7,707 bases of DNA. It comes from Deltaproteobacteria bacterium. GTDB lineage: Bacteria; Myxococcota_A; UBA9160; UBA4427. The number at the start of each line of letters is the position of its first letter. Position 1 is the first letter of the stretch. The stretch is taken from NCBI GenBank assembly GCA_011051925.1, contig DRKE01000427.1, positions 1 to 7,707 on the forward strand. The letters are read 5' to 3'. Below the pieces are notes generated by a model that did no database searches, was not told where the DNA came from, and was given only the letters and a program-made list of their open reading frames with translations. Below, in pieces: positions 6,453-7,707 of the stretch. The position numbers and the translations under genes are program-made.

Positions 6453-6859
6453 AGATCGGCGTATTGATCGTGACCCATTACCGCCTGGGGGAGGAATTCC
6501 TCCAGGCGCTGCGCCTGATCCTGCCCGAGGCACCGCAATTCGAGGCGGTTTCGGTCGACCCGACGATGTCGGTCGAGGAGATCCGCAGCGGGATCGCGGC
6601 GGGACTGAAGTCGGCCGATCGAGGCGAAGGCGTGTTGATCCTGACCGACATGTTCGGGGGGACACCTTCGAACATGAGTCTTTCGTTCCACGACGAACAT
6701 CAGGTCGAGGTCGTGACGGGCATGAACCTGCCGATGCTGATCAAACTGGCGACCATGCGCGAGGAGAAACCCCTCGACGAACTCGCGAAGTTCATCAAGG
6801 CCTATGGCCAACGCAACATCTCCGTCGCCAGCGAACTCGTTCCCGAAGGCGATTCATGA
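6449..6859 (+). CDS. PTS EIIA component, mannose/fructose family, stand-alone
   Basis: This is a 136-residue cytoplasmic EIIA of the mannose superfamily, a single domain with no fused EIIB. The phosphorylated histidine is His10 in VLIVTH at the end of the first strand. GVLILTDMFGGTPSNMS (residues about 61-77) is the conserved second motif that packs against the active site. The following VEVVTGMNLPMLIKL is also characteristic. No EIIB, EIIC or EIID gene is in the window, so it is more likely a regulatory phosphate acceptor than part of a sugar importer, which matches similar clusters in Deltaproteobacteria. The start is a TTG sharing four bases with the rapZ stop, with GGAG at 6437-6440 eight bases ahead. 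The end overlaps the HPr start as ATGA. The residue after His10-Tyr11 differs from the more common HG, with unknown effect. Its regulatory partner is not identifiable here. Confidence 0.93.
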   Translation: MKIGVLIVTHYRLGEEFLQALRLILPEAPQFEAVSVDPTMSVEEIRSGIAAGLKSADRGEGVLILTDMFGGTPSNMSLSFHDEHQVEVVTGMNLPMLIKLATMREEKPLDELAKFIKAYGQRNISVASELVPEGDS

Positions 6860-7146
6860 GCGACGTTCCTGAAGCGGAGGGCGTGTTCACCGTCCGGTCG
6901 CCGATGGGCCTGCATGCGCGGCCGGCGGGGCGCTTTGCCTCGTTGGCCGGTCGCTTCGAATCCGAGATCTCGATCGGCCGCGGGGACGAGTGGGTCAGCG
7001 GGTCGAGTGTCCTCTCGATCCTGTGTCTGGCGGCGACCCAGGGGACGGCCTTGTGCATCCGCGCGGTGGGGGTCGATGCGGAAGAGGCCGTCGCGCAGCT
7101 CGGGGCCCTGATCGAGGCCCACGAAGAGGAACTCGCCGAGCCGTGA
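6856..7146 (+). CDS. ptsH: HPr family phosphocarrier protein
   Basis: HPr is the small cytoplasmic phosphocarrier that takes phosphate from EI on a histidine and passes it to EIIA proteins. The 96 residues include the complete domain with a slightly extended N-terminus. The active-site motif GLHARPAGRF places the catalytic His at 20 (His15 in standard numbering). The regulatory serine is Ser51 (standard Ser46) in VSGSSVLSIL, so it can be a substrate of the HprK encoded upstream. The residue before it is Ser where Gram-positive HPr has Lys. LAATQGTAL and DAEEAVAQL are typical of the second half. The ATG overlaps the EIIA stop as ATGA, and GAAGG at 6845-6849 lies six bases upstream. The usual next gene, ptsI for EI, is absent: a structured gap and metK follow. 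An NPr-like role in a regulatory PTS is likely. Confidence 0.95.
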   Translation: MSDVPEAEGVFTVRSPMGLHARPAGRFASLAGRFESEISIGRGDEWVSGSSVLSILCLAATQGTALCIRAVGVDAEEAVAQLGALIEAHEEELAEP

Positions 7147-7172
7147 TCGACAGACGGGCCGTCCGATCGGCC

Positions 7173-7190
7173 GGCAGGCCTCTGCCTGCT
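7173..7190 (+). other. Stem-loop 1 after the HPr gene
   Basis: GCAGGC (7174-7179) pairs perfectly with GCCTGC (7184-7189) around a CTCT loop, with a further G-T wobble outside. It begins 27 bases after the HPr stop. No T-run follows, so a classical intrinsic terminator is not shown. It could mark a transcript 3' end. Confidence 0.4.
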
Positions 7191-7207
7191 CCCGACGGGG
7201 TCGCGCG

Positions 7208-7226
7208 GGCCCCGTGGTGCGGGGCC
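7208..7226 (+). terminator. Stem-loop 2, possible weak terminator between HPr and metK
   Basis: GGCCCCG (7208-7214) pairs perfectly with CGGGGCC (7220-7226) around the loop TGGTG. It is a very stable all-GC stem, followed by ATCCCCTTCC, which is pyrimidine-rich but poor in T. Termination is possible but unproven, and in such GC-rich DNA stems like this can arise by chance. Confidence 0.35.
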
Positions 7227-7235
7227 ATCCCCTTC

Positions 7236-7252
7236 CGGCGGGGCGTCCGCCG
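7236..7252 (+). other. Stem-loop 3 ahead of metK
   Basis: CGGCGG (7236-7241) pairs with CCGCCG (7247-7252) around GGCGT. It ends just before the candidate -35 box, so it would be outside a metK transcript started from that promoter. No riboswitch family could be recognised. Confidence 0.3.
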
Positions 7253-7253
7253 A

Positions 7254-7282
7254 TTGATCCCCGCGGACCTGTCGCCTACCCT
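7254..7282 (+). promoter_or_regulatory. Candidate housekeeping-sigma promoter of metK
   Basis: TTGATC (7254-7259) and TACCCT (7277-7282) are 17 bases apart, the ideal spacing. They match the -35 consensus at four of six positions and the -10 at three of six. A transcript would start about 20 bases before the metK ATG. This is weak but well placed evidence that metK is transcribed separately from the PTS genes. Confidence 0.3.
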
Positions 7283-7309
7283 GCGGCCCTCACGAATTGG
7301 GAGAGCACG

Positions 7310-7707
7310 ATGGGATCGCGTTTGATGTTCACCTCCGAATCGGTCTCCATGGGCCATCCGGACAAGATGTGCGACCAGATATCCGACGCGATTCTGGATG
7401 CGATGCTGGCTCAGGACCCCGGGGCGCGGGTCGCCTGTGAAACAGCTACGACGACCGGTCTCGTGCTGGTCTGCGGCGAGGTCACGACGACGGCCGTCGT
7501 CGAGATCCCGACGATCGTCCGCGGTGTCGTTCACGACATCGGCTACACGAGTTCGGAGATGGGATTCGACGCGACGACCTGTGCCGTCCAGGTCGCGCTC
7601 GGAAAACAGAGCCCGGACATCTCCCAGGGCGTCAGCGAGGGCGAGGGACTCCACAAGGAGCAGGGTGCGGGCGACCAGGGCATGATGTTCGGCTATGCCT
7701 GTGACGA
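7310..7707 (+). CDS. metK: S-adenosylmethionine synthetase MetK (3' end outside window)
   Basis: MetK makes S-adenosylmethionine from methionine and ATP, releasing phosphate and pyrophosphate, in the cytoplasm, usually as a tetramer. The 132 complete codons visible are about a third of the usual 380-400 residues, and the frame is open to the right edge. Recognisable motifs are FTSESVSMGHPDK at 7-19 with the ATP-contacting His16 and Asp18, then DQISDAILD, VACETATTTGLVLVCGEVTT, DIGYTSSEMGFDA, GKQSPDISQGV, and the family signature GAGDQGMMFGYA starting at residue 119. The start is ATG with GGGAGAG at 7299-7305 ahead of it. The gene follows a 163-base gap and probably begins a new transcription unit. 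Nothing in the visible part departs from an ordinary bacterial MetK. Confidence 0.98.
   Translation, partial: MGSRLMFTSESVSMGHPDKMCDQISDAILDAMLAQDPGARVACETATTTGLVLVCGEVTTTAVVEIPTIVRGVVHDIGYTSSEMGFDATTCAVQVALGKQSPDISQGVSEGEGLHKEQGAGDQGMMFGYACD

Noticed and set aside
7147..7309. SAM or SAH riboswitch in front of metK.
   Set aside because: Hairpins are present, but I could not match the conserved core of any SAM or SAH class, and the best promoter would start transcription after the hairpins.

Overview
The window is a dense, GC-rich (about two thirds G+C by eye), entirely plus-strand stretch of a Gram-negative genome. It carries the widely conserved block lptC-lptA-lptB-rpoN-ptsN-hprK-rapZ-EIIA(Man)-HPr, followed by the start of metK. 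LPS-export genes show an outer-membrane bacterium. Having HprK, RapZ, a mannose-type EIIA and HPr in one run resembles Deltaproteobacteria in the broad sense (Desulfobacterota, Myxococcota, Binatota and relatives). No finer placement is possible from this sequence alone.

Layout. Positions 1-246 hold the end of a small exported protein of unknown function whose start lies outside the window. Positions 230-2648 hold the LPS-transport genes: LptC, an unusual LptA-type protein with an extra N-terminal domain resembling TolB-N, and the ATPase LptB. A 146-base spacer leads to rpoN (sigma-54, 2795-4393). A 135-base spacer without a gene leads to ptsN (4529-4990), a short HPr kinase (5002-5583), rapZ (5580-6452), an EIIA of the mannose family (6449-6859) and HPr (6856-7146). 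The last four overlap by four bases at each junction, a strong sign of one co-translated unit. A 163-base gap with three stem-loops and a possible promoter separates HPr from metK, which runs off the right edge.

How the genes work together. LptB, LptC and LptA belong to the machine that lifts LPS out of the inner membrane and across the periplasm. RpoN directs transcription of sigma-54 promoters. The PTS genes encode phosphocarriers and a kinase but no sugar permease, so they look like a regulatory PTS: HprK would modify the conserved serine of HPr, and the HPr histidine would pass phosphate to the EIIA proteins. RapZ is a nucleotide-binding regulator tied to cell-envelope precursor supply in enterobacteria.

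Most of the window is ordinary conserved content. The points worth a second look are the TolB-like/LptA fusion, the short HprK with a divergent loop, the absence of hpf and ptsI from their usual places, the small exported protein at the left edge, and the structured HPr-metK gap. I found no mobile element, CRISPR array, tRNA or rRNA, and no clearly new multi-gene system.
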